This document shows, piece by piece, positions 52,061 to 60,354 of a stretch of 64,000 bases of DNA. Where the stretch lies: NCBI GenBank assembly GCA_900546615.1, contig URDJ01000008.1, positions 10,961 to 74,960 on the forward strand, written 5' to 3'. A program made the position numbers and the translations under genes. This DNA is from an uncultured Eubacteriales bacterium. Its GTDB lineage: Bacteria; Bacillota; Clostridia; Oscillospirales; Oscillospiraceae. The notes beneath the pieces are model-generated. The model had not been told where the DNA came from and made no database searches. It saw only the letters and a program-made list of their open reading frames with translations. Within the stretch, counting starts at the first letter, position 1. Each line of letters opens with the position of its first letter.

Positions 52061-52693
52061 TTGAACAAACATTATCCATTTGAAAATACGCCGCTGCCGT
52101 ATGCATATGATGCCTTGGAACCGTACATAGACGAAAAGACTATGCAGCTGCATCATGACAGACATCTGAAAACTTATACAGATAACCTGAACAGCATCCT
52201 GAAAAAATACCCTCAGCTTCAAACATTGACTCTTGAGCAGCTCATCTGTACCGCCGGGCAAATGTCGGGGACAGACTGTGTGGCGATTGCCCGCAATGCC
52301 GGCGGAGTATATAATCACCGATTCTTTTTCAATGGCATGTGCTCCGGTGGGAAAAAAGCACCCGAGGGCGCATTGGCCGTAGCCATTGGCCGCAGATTTG
52401 GCTCCCTGGACGCTTTTCGGGAGAAATTTACAGAGACGGCCCTGTCCGTTTTTGGCTCGGGATATGTTTGGCTGGTCAATGGCAAGCGGGGCCTTTGCCT
52501 CGTGACCACTGCCAATCAGGAAACACCGTTAAGAGCTGTAAAGCCACTTCTCAATTTAGACGTATGGGAGCATGCATACTATTTAAAACACTATAATAAG
52601 AGAGCGGACTACATCAATGACTGGTGGAACGTGGTAAACTGGGATCTGGCGGAGCAGGAGTACGGATGTAACAACACGTTGAGAGCCGAATGA
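52061..52693 (+). CDS. sodA: Fe/Mn superoxide dismutase
   Basis: Converts superoxide to oxygen and hydrogen peroxide in the cytoplasm. 210 residues with four metal ligands visible: His in MQLHHDRHLKTY, His in GGVYNHRFFFN, Asp and His in LDVWEHAYYLKH. The C-terminus continues YNKRADYINDWWNVVNWD as typical. The start is TTG 52061 with AAAGGAGG; a TATAAT lies about 20 bases upstream. Gene name by family only; iron or manganese use is not resolved here. Notable in an otherwise anaerobe-like genome segment; lies in the acquired block. Confidence 0.94.
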   Translation: MNKHYPFENTPLPYAYDALEPYIDEKTMQLHHDRHLKTYTDNLNSILKKYPQLQTLTLEQLICTAGQMSGTDCVAIARNAGGVYNHRFFFNGMCSGGKKAPEGALAVAIGRRFGSLDAFREKFTETALSVFGSGYVWLVNGKRGLCLVTTANQETPLRAVKPLLNLDVWEHAYYLKHYNKRADYINDWWNVVNWDLAEQEYGCNNTLRAE

Positions 52694-52756
52694 ACATCGT
52701 CTTATATGACACTCATACGGACATACTAAGTCCATCCCTAAAAGGAAGGCTGTGAC

Positions 52757-53206
52757 ATGAGTATGTCGGGACAGAAAGGTTTTGAGGGCTGGTACTTTAA
52801 GCATCAAAAAGGGGACGACATGGTCGCGTTCATCCCCGGGCAGGCAGAAAGCGGCGCGTTTATCCAACTGCTTTCGCAGGAAGGCGCCCGACAATTTGAG
52901 ATATCCAATTTGACCATCCGTGACGGTATAATACGAGCGGATGGATGCTGGTTTTCAAGGCAGGGGTGTCATATTTCGTTGCCCGGGGTCAGCGGCGAGA
53001 TTGCCTACGGACAATTTGCGCCGCTCGGTTCCGATATCATGGGGCCATTCCGGTTTTTCCCTATGGAGTGCCGGCACGGCGTTCTCAGCATGGCGCATAC
53101 CCTCCAGGGCAGCGTCATAATGGACGGACATCTGCACAGCTTCGACGGTGGTTTAGGCTATGCAGAAAAAGACAGCGGAACCTCTTTTCCGCGCTCCTAC
53201 CTATAG
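52757..53206 (+). pseudogene. Truncated tocopherol cyclase-like protein
   Basis: 149 codons. KGFEGWYFKHQKGDDMVAFI, GPFRFFPMECRHGVLSMAHT and GGLGYAEKDSGTSFPRSYL match the N-terminal about half of tocopherol cyclase-family proteins (GxGYIEKDWGTSFPxxYxWxQ). The frame stops right after SYL, where family members continue with WLQ and a second beta-domain of more than 100 residues, so it is broken, or a minimal form. ATG 52757 or 52763; GGAAGGCTGTGAC upstream. sodA lies before it and the FAD/Rieske gene after. Confidence 0.7.
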
Positions 53207-53318
53207 TGACCATGCTGCCTATGAATTTGTCCCAAGCCATGGGGTGTAAAGCAAAAAAAGACATACTTTTCTCCTTTTGGATAATACTATCATCAAAACA
53301 ATCACTGGGGAGAAGCAT

Positions 53319-54617
53319 ATGAAATCACTATGGGAGCAAACCTGGGAGCGACCGAACTTTTCAGCTCGGGACGGAGATCTAAACACAGATGTGCTGATCA
53401 TCGGCGGCGGTGTGGCGGGCGTTCTGTGTGCCTATAAGCTGCACTGTGCCGGTGTGCCTTATGTGCTGGTGGAAGCGGAAACAGTATGCAGCGGCATCAC
53501 GAAAAACACCACCGCCAAGATTACCAGCCAGCACGGGCTGATATATGACAAACTGATTTCGAGGTTTGGAATTGAGCAAGCAAAGCAATATCTTTCAGCC
53601 AACGAGGCAGCGCTTCAAACATACCGGGAGCTGTGCCGGAATATTGACTGCGGTTTTGAGGAAAAGGCGGCCTACACCTATTCTCTGGACGACCGGCGTA
53701 AGATTGAGCGTGAGCTCGAAGCACTGGATAAACTGGGCTTTCCGGCTGAATTTGTGGACAAGCTCCCGCTTCCTTTTCACGTTGCCGGTGCGGTCAGGTT
53801 TCCCAATCAGGCGCAGTTCCATCCGCTGCAATTCGTCTCCGGCATTGCTAAGGGCCTGCACATTTATGAGCACACCCGAGTGCGGGAGCTCATGGGCACC
53901 ACGGCCGTGACCAATCATGGCCGGATTCGTGCCAAGAAGATCATCGTGACCACCCGCTTTCCCTTCCTCAACAAACACGGCAGCTATTGCCTCAAGCTGT
54001 ATCAGCACCGCTCTTATGTCATCGCTCTCCAAAACGTACCTGATGTGGGCGGAATGTATTTGGACGAGGCGCAGACGGGTATGTCCTTCCGGAACTACAA
54101 AAACCTGTTGCTCGTCGGGGGTGGAGATCACCGCACTGGTAAAAAGGGCGGAGGTTGGCAGGAACTGCGGGATTTTGCCCAGCGGCACTACCCCCAAGCG
54201 GAGGAGCAATACCACTGGGCCACTCAGGACTGTATGAGCCTGGATGGCGTCCCGTATATCGGGCCCTATTCCGCCTCCACAAGAGATTTGTATGTGGCGA
54301 CTGGTTTCAACAAGTGGGGAATGACCAGCTCCATGGTATCCGCTATGATCCTCACGGATCTTGTGCAAGGAAAGAAAAACCCATACGAGGAGGTATTCTC
54401 GCCTTCCCGTTCCATCCTTCACCCCCAATTGGCCGTCAACGGGTTTGAAGCTGTGGTTAGCCTGCTGACGCCCGCTGCCAAACGCTGTCCCCATCTGGGC
54501 TGCGCGCTGAAATGGAATCCTCAAGAGCGCACCTGGGATTGCCCCTGTCACGGCTCCCGTTTCACTGAGGACGGGAAACTGATTGACAGCCCGGCAACGG
54601 GCAATCTGAAAAAATGA
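53319..54617 (+). CDS. FAD-dependent oxidoreductase with C-terminal Rieske domain
   Basis: 432 residues. DAO-type FAD domain: GDLNTDVLIIGGGVAGVLCA, VEAETVCSGITKNTTAKITS, LDGVPYIGPYSASTRDLYVA, ATGFNKWGMTSSMVSAMI. The C-terminal 60 residues form a Rieske [2Fe-2S] unit with CPHLGCALKW and CPCHGSRF (two Cys, two His). Such fused proteins oxidise amine-like substrates or act as electron carriers; the substrate is unknown. ATG 53319 has GGGGAGAAGC before it. The downstream thioredoxin-like gene begins nine bases later. Confidence 0.9.
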   Translation: MKSLWEQTWERPNFSARDGDLNTDVLIIGGGVAGVLCAYKLHCAGVPYVLVEAETVCSGITKNTTAKITSQHGLIYDKLISRFGIEQAKQYLSANEAALQTYRELCRNIDCGFEEKAAYTYSLDDRRKIERELEALDKLGFPAEFVDKLPLPFHVAGAVRFPNQAQFHPLQFVSGIAKGLHIYEHTRVRELMGTTAVTNHGRIRAKKIIVTTRFPFLNKHGSYCLKLYQHRSYVIALQNVPDVGGMYLDEAQTGMSFRNYKNLLLVGGGDHRTGKKGGGWQELRDFAQRHYPQAEEQYHWATQDCMSLDGVPYIGPYSASTRDLYVATGFNKWGMTSSMVSAMILTDLVQGKKNPYEEVFSPSRSILHPQLAVNGFEAVVSLLTPAAKRCPHLGCALKWNPQERTWDCPCHGSRFTEDGKLIDSPATGNLKK

Positions 54618-54626
54618 GGTGAGGAT

Positions 54627-56594
54627 TTGAGCAATCATCTGAAACATCAGACAAGCCCGTACCTTCTCCAGCACGCGGAAAACCCGGTGGACTGGTATCC
54701 CTGGAGCGAGGAGGCTTTTTCCAAAGCAAGAACAGAGGATAAGCCCATCTTTTTGAGCATTGGCTACAGCACCTGCCACTGGTGCCATGTCATGGCCCAT
54801 GAAAGCTTTGAGGATCTTGAAATTGCTGATATCTTAAACAAATACTACGTGTCCGTCAAAGTAGATAAAGAAGAACGACCCGACATTGACAGCATTTATA
54901 TTGCGGTCTGTCAGGCTTTCACCGGGAGCGGCGGCTGGCCCACCAGCATTTTTATGACCGCAGAGCAGAAACCGTTTTTTGCCGGAACCTATTTTCCGAA
55001 GACCGCCCGGTATGGAGCAGTAGGGTTCAAAGAACTGCTGCTTATGATTCACCAGAAATGGATGAACGAACGGGACACACTCCTTGACTCCGCAGATAAA
55101 ATCACGGAGATGTTTAATGAGCATTATGCTCCTGCGTCACAGGCAGATGAGACTTTGCTGGACGCTGCCCTGCAATGGTACAAGCAGAACTTTGACGCAT
55201 CATTTGGCGGATTCGGCGGCGCACCGAAATTTCCCACGCCGCACAATCTTCTGTTCCTGATGCAGCAATACGAAAAGCATGGTGATCCCCAGGCCTTGAA
55301 TATGGCGGAAATAACCCTGCAGCAGATGTATGCCGGTGGGTTATTTGATCATATCGGATACGGATTCTGCCGATATTCCACAGACCGCTATTATCTTGTT
55401 CCCCACTTTGAGAAGATGCTCTATGATAACGCTCTGCTGATTCTCGCTTACTGCAAAGCCTATGAACTCACGGGACGGTCATTTTATCTGAAAGCTGCGC
55501 AAAAAACAGCATCCTATGTTCTCACTGAAATGGTTTCTCCAAACGGAGGCTTTTACAGCGCCCAGGATGCAGACAGCGATGGCGAGGAGGGAAAATACTA
55601 TGTATTTACCCCCGAGGAAATCATCGGGCTGCTGGGGCAAGCCGATGGTGCCGCTTTTTGTGAACGGTTCGGCATTACAAAAGCGGGAAACTTTGAAGGC
55701 AAGAGCATTCCCAATCTTCTCCAAGCGAATGACCTGGCAGATGAGCGTTTTGATCACTTTCTGCCAGCACTGCGGGAATATCGGCGGGGACGCACCCATC
55801 TGCATACCGACGACAAAATTTTGACCTCATGGAATGCGCTCATGATTGCCGCGTTGTGCCGACTGTACCGGTGCAGCCGGAATCCCGGATATCTGGAGGC
55901 CGCAAAAAGGTCACAATGCTTTATAGAAAACAACCTGTACCATCAGAATGCGCTTTATGTGAGTTTTCGGGACGGCAAGCTGGGGGAGCACGGTTTTCTG
56001 GATGATTACGCAAGCTATATTTTTGCCCTGCTTTCTCTGTATGATGCCACTCTCGAACGCACATTTCTTTATCGTGCAGTACAGTTAACCAGTGAAACCG
56101 TCCTCCACTATTACGACCCGGAGCATGGCGGCTTTTATCTCAGCGGCACAAAAAACGAAACTCTGCTTTTTCGCCCGAAAGAGTGTTATGACGGGGCACT
56201 TCCCAGCGGCAACTCCCTCATGGCTTATGTTCTTGTACGCCTGAACGCGCTGCTTCCGGAACAGAGTATGCAAAACACCCTGAACAAACAGCTTGCCTAT
56301 ATGGCAGGAGAGGCGGAACAATCTCCTGCCGGGTTTTCTGTGTTTTTAATGGCGCTGTCGGATTTTTTGGAACCACCGGTTCTGATCACTGTGGTTCCAA
56401 ACAGGGAAGATTTGAGCGACCTTCCGTTTGTGTTGCCTTCTGACGCCATAGTCAAGGTTCTGGAGCGTCCATCGGAAGGGTATAAGCTGTTGAACGATGA
56501 ATCCACTTTCTATGTGTGCCGGAATCAGTGCTGTCTGCCACCGATGAATAAACGGCAGCTAATGACAGAGATGCTGAAGCAGGAACAAAGTTAG
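54627..56594 (+). CDS. Thioredoxin-domain protein YyaL (DUF255, SSP411 family)
   Basis: 655 residues. N-terminal thioredoxin-like domain with [20 protein letters not shown] (CxxC), [18 protein letters not shown], then an alpha/alpha-barrel glycan-epimerase-like domain ([60 protein letters not shown]). Function in bacteria is not established; the family is widespread. TTG 54627 follows GAGGTGAGGA. It is the last gene of the acquired block's plus-strand run. Confidence 0.93.
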   Translation: MSNHLKHQTSPYLLQHAENPVDWYPWSEEAFSKARTEDKPIFLSIGYSTCHWCHVMAHESFEDLEIADILNKYYVSVKVDKEERPDIDSIYIAVCQAFTGSGGWPTSIFMTAEQKPFFAGTYFPKTARYGAVGFKELLLMIHQKWMNERDTLLDSADKITEMFNEHYAPASQADETLLDAALQWYKQNFDASFGGFGGAPKFPTPHNLLFLMQQYEKHGDPQALNMAEITLQQMYAGGLFDHIGYGFCRYSTDRYYLVPHFEKMLYDNALLILAYCKAYELTGRSFYLKAAQKTASYVLTEMVSPNGGFYSAQDADSDGEEGKYYVFTPEEIIGLLGQADGAAFCERFGITKAGNFEGKSIPNLLQANDLADERFDHFLPALREYRRGRTHLHTDDKILTSWNALMIAALCRLYRCSRNPGYLEAAKRSQCFIENNLYHQNALYVSFRDGKLGEHGFLDDYASYIFALLSLYDATLERTFLYRAVQLTSETVLHYYDPEHGGFYLSGTKNETLLFRPKECYDGALPSGNSLMAYVLVRLNALLPEQSMQNTLNKQLAYMAGEAEQSPAGFSVFLMALSDFLEPPVLITVVPNREDLSDLPFVLPSDAIVKVLERPSEGYKLLNDESTFYVCRNQCCLPPMNKRQLMTEMLKQEQS

Positions 56595-56605
56595 GAGGTA
56601 TTTGT

Positions 56606-56761
56606 ATGGAAAATCGCCTATGGCCTCCTTGCAGCAGGAAGAGCAGAAAGAAAGGCAAGAGATTATTGTCCCCTAGTGCCAGGCCCGATATTGATATAAA
56701 GGGCGGCTGCTTCAAAACAGTCGCCCTAAAATGTGGGATGTACAAGATAGTTTTCTGTTAG
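56606..56761 (+). CDS. Putative 51-residue basic, Cys-containing peptide
   Basis: ATG 56606 lies after AGGAGGTATTTGT, a good ribosome site, and the frame runs 51 codons to TAG 56761. The sequence is basic (SRKSRKKGKRLL) with four Cys, ending KCGMYKIVFC. A hairpin GGGCGGCTG / CAGTCGCCC falls inside it, which argues that part may be non-coding. No family known; low confidence. The surrounding 56762-56841 holds nothing recognisable. Confidence 0.25.
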   Translation: MENRLWPPCSRKSRKKGKRLLSPSARPDIDIKGGCFKTVALKCGMYKIVFC

Positions 56762-56841
56762 GATGCCCGCAAAGCCTTGATACTACGGGGTTATTCAAAA
56801 AGTTCTGTATCGCCACTCATACCAGCGGCGTGTCGCCGCGG

Positions 56842-56873
56842 CCAGATCGCGCACTGCGCGGTCTGGTTTTTTA
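56842..56873 (+). terminator. Terminator at the right end of the acquired block
   Basis: CCAGATCGCGCA / TGCGCGGTCTGG stem followed by TTTTTT on the plus strand; overlaps the stop codon of the convergent RDD gene. Confidence 0.85.
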
Positions 56874-57653
56874 GTTATCCGTCCGCGTTTCCTCATTTTC
56901 AAATTCGACCGTGAAGCGCATATTAAGGGTGGCGGGGTCCTCCTCGGTGCCGGTGAGGTAGCTGCCACGCAGCTCTCCGGTATAGCTCGTCTCGCAGCTT
57001 ATCTCCGCGTTCGCCGTGACAACGCCAAGGCCCAGCACCAGCAGCACCACGGCGGCATACAACCCGACCCGCCAGCCCGCACGGTCCAGCCTCAGCTCCG
57101 AGCCCCGCTCCCACGAGAGTTCTTCGCCTTTCGAGTGCTTGTAGCAGCTTATTATCAGCGTGGCCAGCTCCACGCCGGGCACGCTCAGGCCAAGTCCCTT
57201 CCAGAGGACCCCGCTCGTGCGCTCCCGCGCCTCCGCAAGACTCAGCCTGCCTCCGTCAACGCTCTCCACGCTCAGACCGAGCATCCATTTTCCCGGCGTT
57301 GTGCCGAAGAAGCGCAGGAGGAACGGCTCGACGGCGAACATCACCGCCATCCCCACCGCAAGCATCAAAATCCGCAAAAACCAGTTTGACAAATCCACAT
57401 TCAGCCTGAAAACGCTTACTATGAGCAGCGCCGGCACCACCCTGCACAGCATCAGATCAAGACTGCGCGCAAAGTATCTGCGCCAGGGACAAACAAGTTT
57501 CGGTATGCAGTCACACCGGGACACGGCGGCCTCGGCCCCGGATTCCAGCTCGGAAAGCCATCTGTGCGCATCCAGCTGCTCGAAGCTCTCGCCAGAGCCG
57601 AGGATGTCCCTGCATACCTGTTCCGAGCGGGCCTTCTGCCTCTGCCCGCTCAC
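56871..57653 (-). CDS. RDD family membrane protein
   Basis: 260 residues. N-terminal soluble region (1-60, with SEQVCRDILGSGESFEQLDA), then the RDD core: YFARSLDLMLCRVVPALLIV (the R..D), two TM helices and RFFGTTPGKWMLGLSVES (GTTPGKxxLGL is diagnostic). A further TM helix follows near 215 and an extracellular C-terminal tail. The start is GTG 57653, although AGGAGG ends only one base before it; this close spacing is unusual, and no better in-frame start exists upstream. Function unknown. GC-rich codon use resumes here. Confidence 0.85.
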   Translation of the reverse strand: MSGQRQKARSEQVCRDILGSGESFEQLDAHRWLSELESGAEAAVSRCDCIPKLVCPWRRYFARSLDLMLCRVVPALLIVSVFRLNVDLSNWFLRILMLAVGMAVMFAVEPFLLRFFGTTPGKWMLGLSVESVDGGRLSLAEARERTSGVLWKGLGLSVPGVELATLIISCYKHSKGEELSWERGSELRLDRAGWRVGLYAAVVLLVLGLGVVTANAEISCETSYTGELRGSYLTGTEEDPATLNMRFTVEFENEETRTDN

Positions 57654-57727
57654 GCCTCCTGTCTGAATCCCTCAGTTTGATAGTAGGCTATAAACCGGCT
57701 TCACAGTCAAGACTTTTCTATAAAAAC

Positions 57728-57757
57728 CGGAGGAAAAGCAGAAAAAGCCTTTCCTCC
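57728..57757. terminator. Hairpin upstream of the RDD gene
   Basis: CGGAGGAAA / TTTCCTCCG inverted repeat with an A-rich loop. Confidence 0.5.
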
Positions 57758-57776
57758 GCACGGGTCCTGTATTATG

Positions 57777-57853
57777 ACCGCCAGCGTATGGGCGCGGGCG
57801 GCAGGGTAAAAAAACAGACCGCGCAAAAGCGCGATCTGTCTGCGGCGACTCGC
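57777..57853. repeat. Direct repeat copy 1 (77 bp) with terminator
   Basis: 77 bases matching 57975-58051 with a single mismatch (57804/58002). It carries the same hairpin AGACCGCGC / GCGCGATCT with an A-run (57807-57837), a terminator on the minus strand. This copy has no tRNA beside it. Confidence 0.9.
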
Positions 57854-57974
57854 AAAAAGCATAGATTGCCTGGACAACTGCCAAGGCAGAAACGCGGGCG
57901 GCAGGGTAAAACAAATCGAGCGCCCCGTTCGCGCATTGCGTATCGAGGCACTCTGAGTGAAGAGATCTGAATTC

Positions 57975-58051
57975 ACCGCCAGCGTATGGGCGCGGGCGGC
58001 AAGGTAAAAAAACAGACCGCGCAAAAGCGCGATCTGTCTGCGGCGACTCGC
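57975..58051. repeat. Direct repeat copy 2 (77 bp) with terminator
   Basis: Second copy, offset 198 bases from copy 1, ending four bases before the tRNA-Arg CCA end; it holds the tRNA terminator. Between copies, another partial copy of GCGGGCGGCAGGGTAAAA (57894-57911) is seen. The stretch 57660-58054 contains no convincing gene; long open frames there only reflect the repeat. Confidence 0.9.
58005..58035 (-). terminator. Terminator of tRNA-Arg
   Basis: On the minus strand AGATCGCGC, TTTT loop, GCGCGGTCT, then TTTTTTT, about 20 bases after the CCA. Confidence 0.9.
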
Positions 58052-58054
58052 CGC

Positions 58055-58131
58055 TGGCACGCCGTGAGGGATTCGAACCCCCGGCCTTCTGGTCCGTAGC
58101 CAGACGCTCTATCCAGCTGAGCTAACGGCGC
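58055..58131 (-). tRNA. tRNA-Arg (anticodon ACG)
   Basis: On the minus strand acceptor GCGCCGT / ACGGCGT (G1-U72), D-arm TTAGCTCAGCTGGATAGAGC, anticodon stem TCTGG / CCAGA with loop CTACGGA (anticodon ACG), T-arm GGGGG TTCGAAT CCCTC, discriminator G, encoded CCA. Confidence 0.96.
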
Positions 58132-58201
58132 TTATTGAGCGCCTTAATATATTAGCACGCTGTGTCCGGCTTTGCAAGTGTTTTTTCAGGGTTTTCGGGA
58201 A

Positions 58202-58366
58202 TTATTTCATCATGGCGTCGGTGATGTTCTCCGCGAGCTCCCCGGCGGCCTTGAGCGCCTTGCCGACCACATTGGTGTTCTTGCGCTTCGGCGCGAGCGC
58301 CATGCCGACCGACGCACCTATCGCAAGCCCCATGCCCATGCCCTTCAAAAACGAACTGTTCTGCAT
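58202..58366 (-). CDS. Small YtxH-like protein, 54 residues
   Basis: ATG 58366 behind GGAGGGCTGAAAA, TAA at 58202. Residues 8-26 form a Gly/Ala/Met-rich hydrophobic helix (GMGMGLAIGASVGMALAP), followed by a basic stretch KRKNTN and an amphipathic helix VVGKALKAAGELAENITDAM. The layout matches small YtxH/gas-vesicle-like membrane-associated stress proteins. It stands alone between tRNA-Arg and the divergent ymdB promoter. Confidence 0.7.
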   Translation of the reverse strand: MQNSSFLKGMGMGLAIGASVGMALAPKRKNTNVVGKALKAAGELAENITDAMMK

Positions 58367-58425
58367 TTTTCAGCCCTCCATCTTTCTTTTTGCATCAATA
58401 TTATGTCCCGGCAAAGGAATAATAT

Positions 58426-58454
58426 TTGCGGTCAGCCACGGCTTGTGCTATACT
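58426..58454 (+). promoter_or_regulatory. Promoter for ymdB-sbcD-like-yhaN-like
   Basis: TTGCGG (58426-58431), 17-base spacer, TATACT (58449-58454); 44 bases before the ATG. Confidence 0.7.
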
Positions 58455-58498
58455 TTGATATTGTGATTTAAATTATTCCAGCAAAGGAGCGAGCTTCC

Positions 58499-59272
58499 AT
58501 GCTTTTTCGTGTTCTCGCGGTCGGCGACGTCGTGGGCAACCCCGGCCTCGACTACGTGACCAAAAATCTCAGGCGCATAAGGAAGGAGCTGGGCGCGGAT
58601 TTTGTCGTCGTGAACGGCGAAAACGCGAACGTCGTCGGCGTGACGCCGAAGCAGTGCGACGCCATACTCGCCGCCGGCGCCGACGCCGTCACCCTGGGAA
58701 ACCACACCTGGACCCGATGGGAGCTGCAGCCCTATCTTAACGACAGCGCCAGGGTGCTCCGGCCGGCGAACTACGCTCCGCAGTGCCCCGGCAGGGGATA
58801 CGCCAGCTTTCAGACGCCCTTCGGCCAGCTGCTCATCATAAACCTGCTCGGCAAGTTCACGCTCGACCCGAACACCGACAACCCCTTCCTTGCCGCCGAC
58901 TCCATACTCGAGGGCAACGAGACGAGGATGGTGCTGGTGGATTTCCACGCCGAGGCCACGAGCGAGAAGCTCGCCATGGGCTATTTCCTCGACGGGCGCG
59001 TCTCAGCCGTCTGGGGCACGCACACGCACGTGCAGACCTCCGACGCGCGGATACTGCCCCGCGGCACGGGATATATCACCGACCTCGGCATGACGGGGCC
59101 GTTCGAGTCGGTCATAGGCATCAAGCCCGAGCAGTCGATAGGAAAGTTCCTCGGCGACGTGCCTAGGCGCTACGACTGCGCGGCGGGGGAGGCGAAGCTC
59201 GAAGGCGCGCTGTTCGAGCTGGATACCGAGTCCGGCGCCTGCCTGAAGGTCGAGGCGGTGAGGTACAGATGA
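58499..59272 (+). CDS. ymdB: YmdB-family metallophosphodiesterase (TIGR00282)
   Basis: Dimetal phosphodiesterase; in B. subtilis it cleaves 2',3'-cyclic nucleotides and influences biofilm and motility genes. 257 residues: FRVLAVGDVVGNPGLDYV (GD), VVNGENANVVGV (GEN), VTLGNHTWTRWEL (GNH), VDFHAEATSEKLAMGYFLDG and VWGTHTHVQTSDARILP (THTHV) contain the metal ligands. GGAGCGAGCTTCC precedes ATG 58499. The SbcD-like gene overlaps its stop by four bases. Confidence 0.96.
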   Translation: MLFRVLAVGDVVGNPGLDYVTKNLRRIRKELGADFVVVNGENANVVGVTPKQCDAILAAGADAVTLGNHTWTRWELQPYLNDSARVLRPANYAPQCPGRGYASFQTPFGQLLIINLLGKFTLDPNTDNPFLAADSILEGNETRMVLVDFHAEATSEKLAMGYFLDGRVSAVWGTHTHVQTSDARILPRGTGYITDLGMTGPFESVIGIKPEQSIGKFLGDVPRRYDCAAGEAKLEGALFELDTESGACLKVEAVRYR

Positions 59273-60354
59273 TCCGCATACTGCACGCGGCGGACCTGCA
59301 CCTTGACTCGCCCTTCGAGAGCCTGCCGTCCGAGAAGGCGGCGATACGCCGCTCTGAGCAGAGGGAGCTGCTGAGGTCCCTGGCTCAGCTCCGTGCGCAG
59401 TACGGCGCGCAGCTCGTGCTCCTGCCGGGAGACCTGTTCGACAGCCGCAAGAGCTGGGCCGGTACCGAGGAACAGCTGTGCCTTGCGCTGGCGGAGATGG
59501 CGGTACCGGTCTTCATCTCGCCCGGAAATCACGATTTTTACGCTCCGAACGGCCGCTGGCAGAGGATGAGACTGCCCGAGAACGTGCACGTCTTCAGCTC
59601 CCCTAAGCTCGAGGCCGTGGAACTGCCCGAGCTGGGGGTCAGGGTCTGGGGCGCAGCCTTTACGGACAGCTTTTCGGAGCCGCTGCTCAGGAACTTTTTC
59701 GTGGGCGAGCGCGGCGGCCTGACGCAGCTTTTGTGCATCCACGGCGACGTGGGCGTCCCAAGCTCGAGGCACGACCCGATAAGCGAGGACGAGCTGGCAC
59801 TCAGCGGCATCGACTACGCGGCTCTGGGGCACATACATAAGTTCTCGGGACTGAGACAGGCCGGAGGCTGTTTCTATGCCTGGCCGGGCTGCCCGGAGGG
59901 CCGGGGCTTCGACGAGCTGGGCGAAAAGGGCGTCATAATAGCCGATGTCGAGCCGGGCCGGACGGAGATCGAGTTCGTGCCGGTCGGGACAAGGCGATAC
60001 GAGCTTATACGGCTGGACGCCTCGGAGCTGGAGGCTTTCCGTCTGCCGGAGGACGCCGAGAGGAACGTGTACAAGATAGTGGTCGAGGGCGAGACGGACG
60101 CCCCGCCGGACCTTGCGGAGCTGCGCCGCAGGCTCGAGGGCGGCTGCTTCGGCCTGAAGCTCAGGGACGAGACGCGGATACGGCGGGACATCTGGCAGAG
60201 GGCCGGAGAGGACTCGCTCCGCGGCGCCTTCCTGAGAAGGCTGAAGGAAAGATACGAAAACGCCGCGGACGACGCGGAGCGTGAGGCCGTGACAAGGGCG
60301 GTGCGCTGGGGCCTCGCCGCGCTGGACGGAGCAGAGGAGGCGGAGGCCATATGA
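59269..60354 (+). CDS. SbcD/Mre11-like DNA repair exonuclease (YhaO-like)
   Basis: 361 residues. Metallophosphoesterase domain with MIRILHAADLHLDSPFESL (DxH), LLPGDLFDSRK (GD), ISPGNHDFYAP (GNHD), IHGDVGVPSS and ALGHIHKFS (GHIH). The C-terminal half (about 240-361) fits the YhaO-type capping domain. It partners with the YhaN-like ATPase that overlaps it by four bases. Likely a DNA end-processing nuclease. Confidence 0.92.
   Translation: MIRILHAADLHLDSPFESLPSEKAAIRRSEQRELLRSLAQLRAQYGAQLVLLPGDLFDSRKSWAGTEEQLCLALAEMAVPVFISPGNHDFYAPNGRWQRMRLPENVHVFSSPKLEAVELPELGVRVWGAAFTDSFSEPLLRNFFVGERGGLTQLLCIHGDVGVPSSRHDPISEDELALSGIDYAALGHIHKFSGLRQAGGCFYAWPGCPEGRGFDELGEKGVIIADVEPGRTEIEFVPVGTRRYELIRLDASELEAFRLPEDAERNVYKIVVEGETDAPPDLAELRRRLEGGCFGLKLRDETRIRRDIWQRAGEDSLRGAFLRRLKERYENAADDAEREAVTRAVRWGLAALDGAEEAEAI

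Noticed and set aside
49543..56870. Attachment site repeat of the tRNA-fMet 3' end at the right border of the acquired block
   Set aside because: No copy of the tRNA 3' segment was found by eye near 56.6-56.9 kb, so site-specific integration cannot be claimed.
57707..58060. 117-codon minus-strand frame with an internal repeated peptide
   Set aside because: The repeat of SRRRQIALLRGLFFY in it is created by the two terminator-containing direct repeats next to tRNA-Arg.
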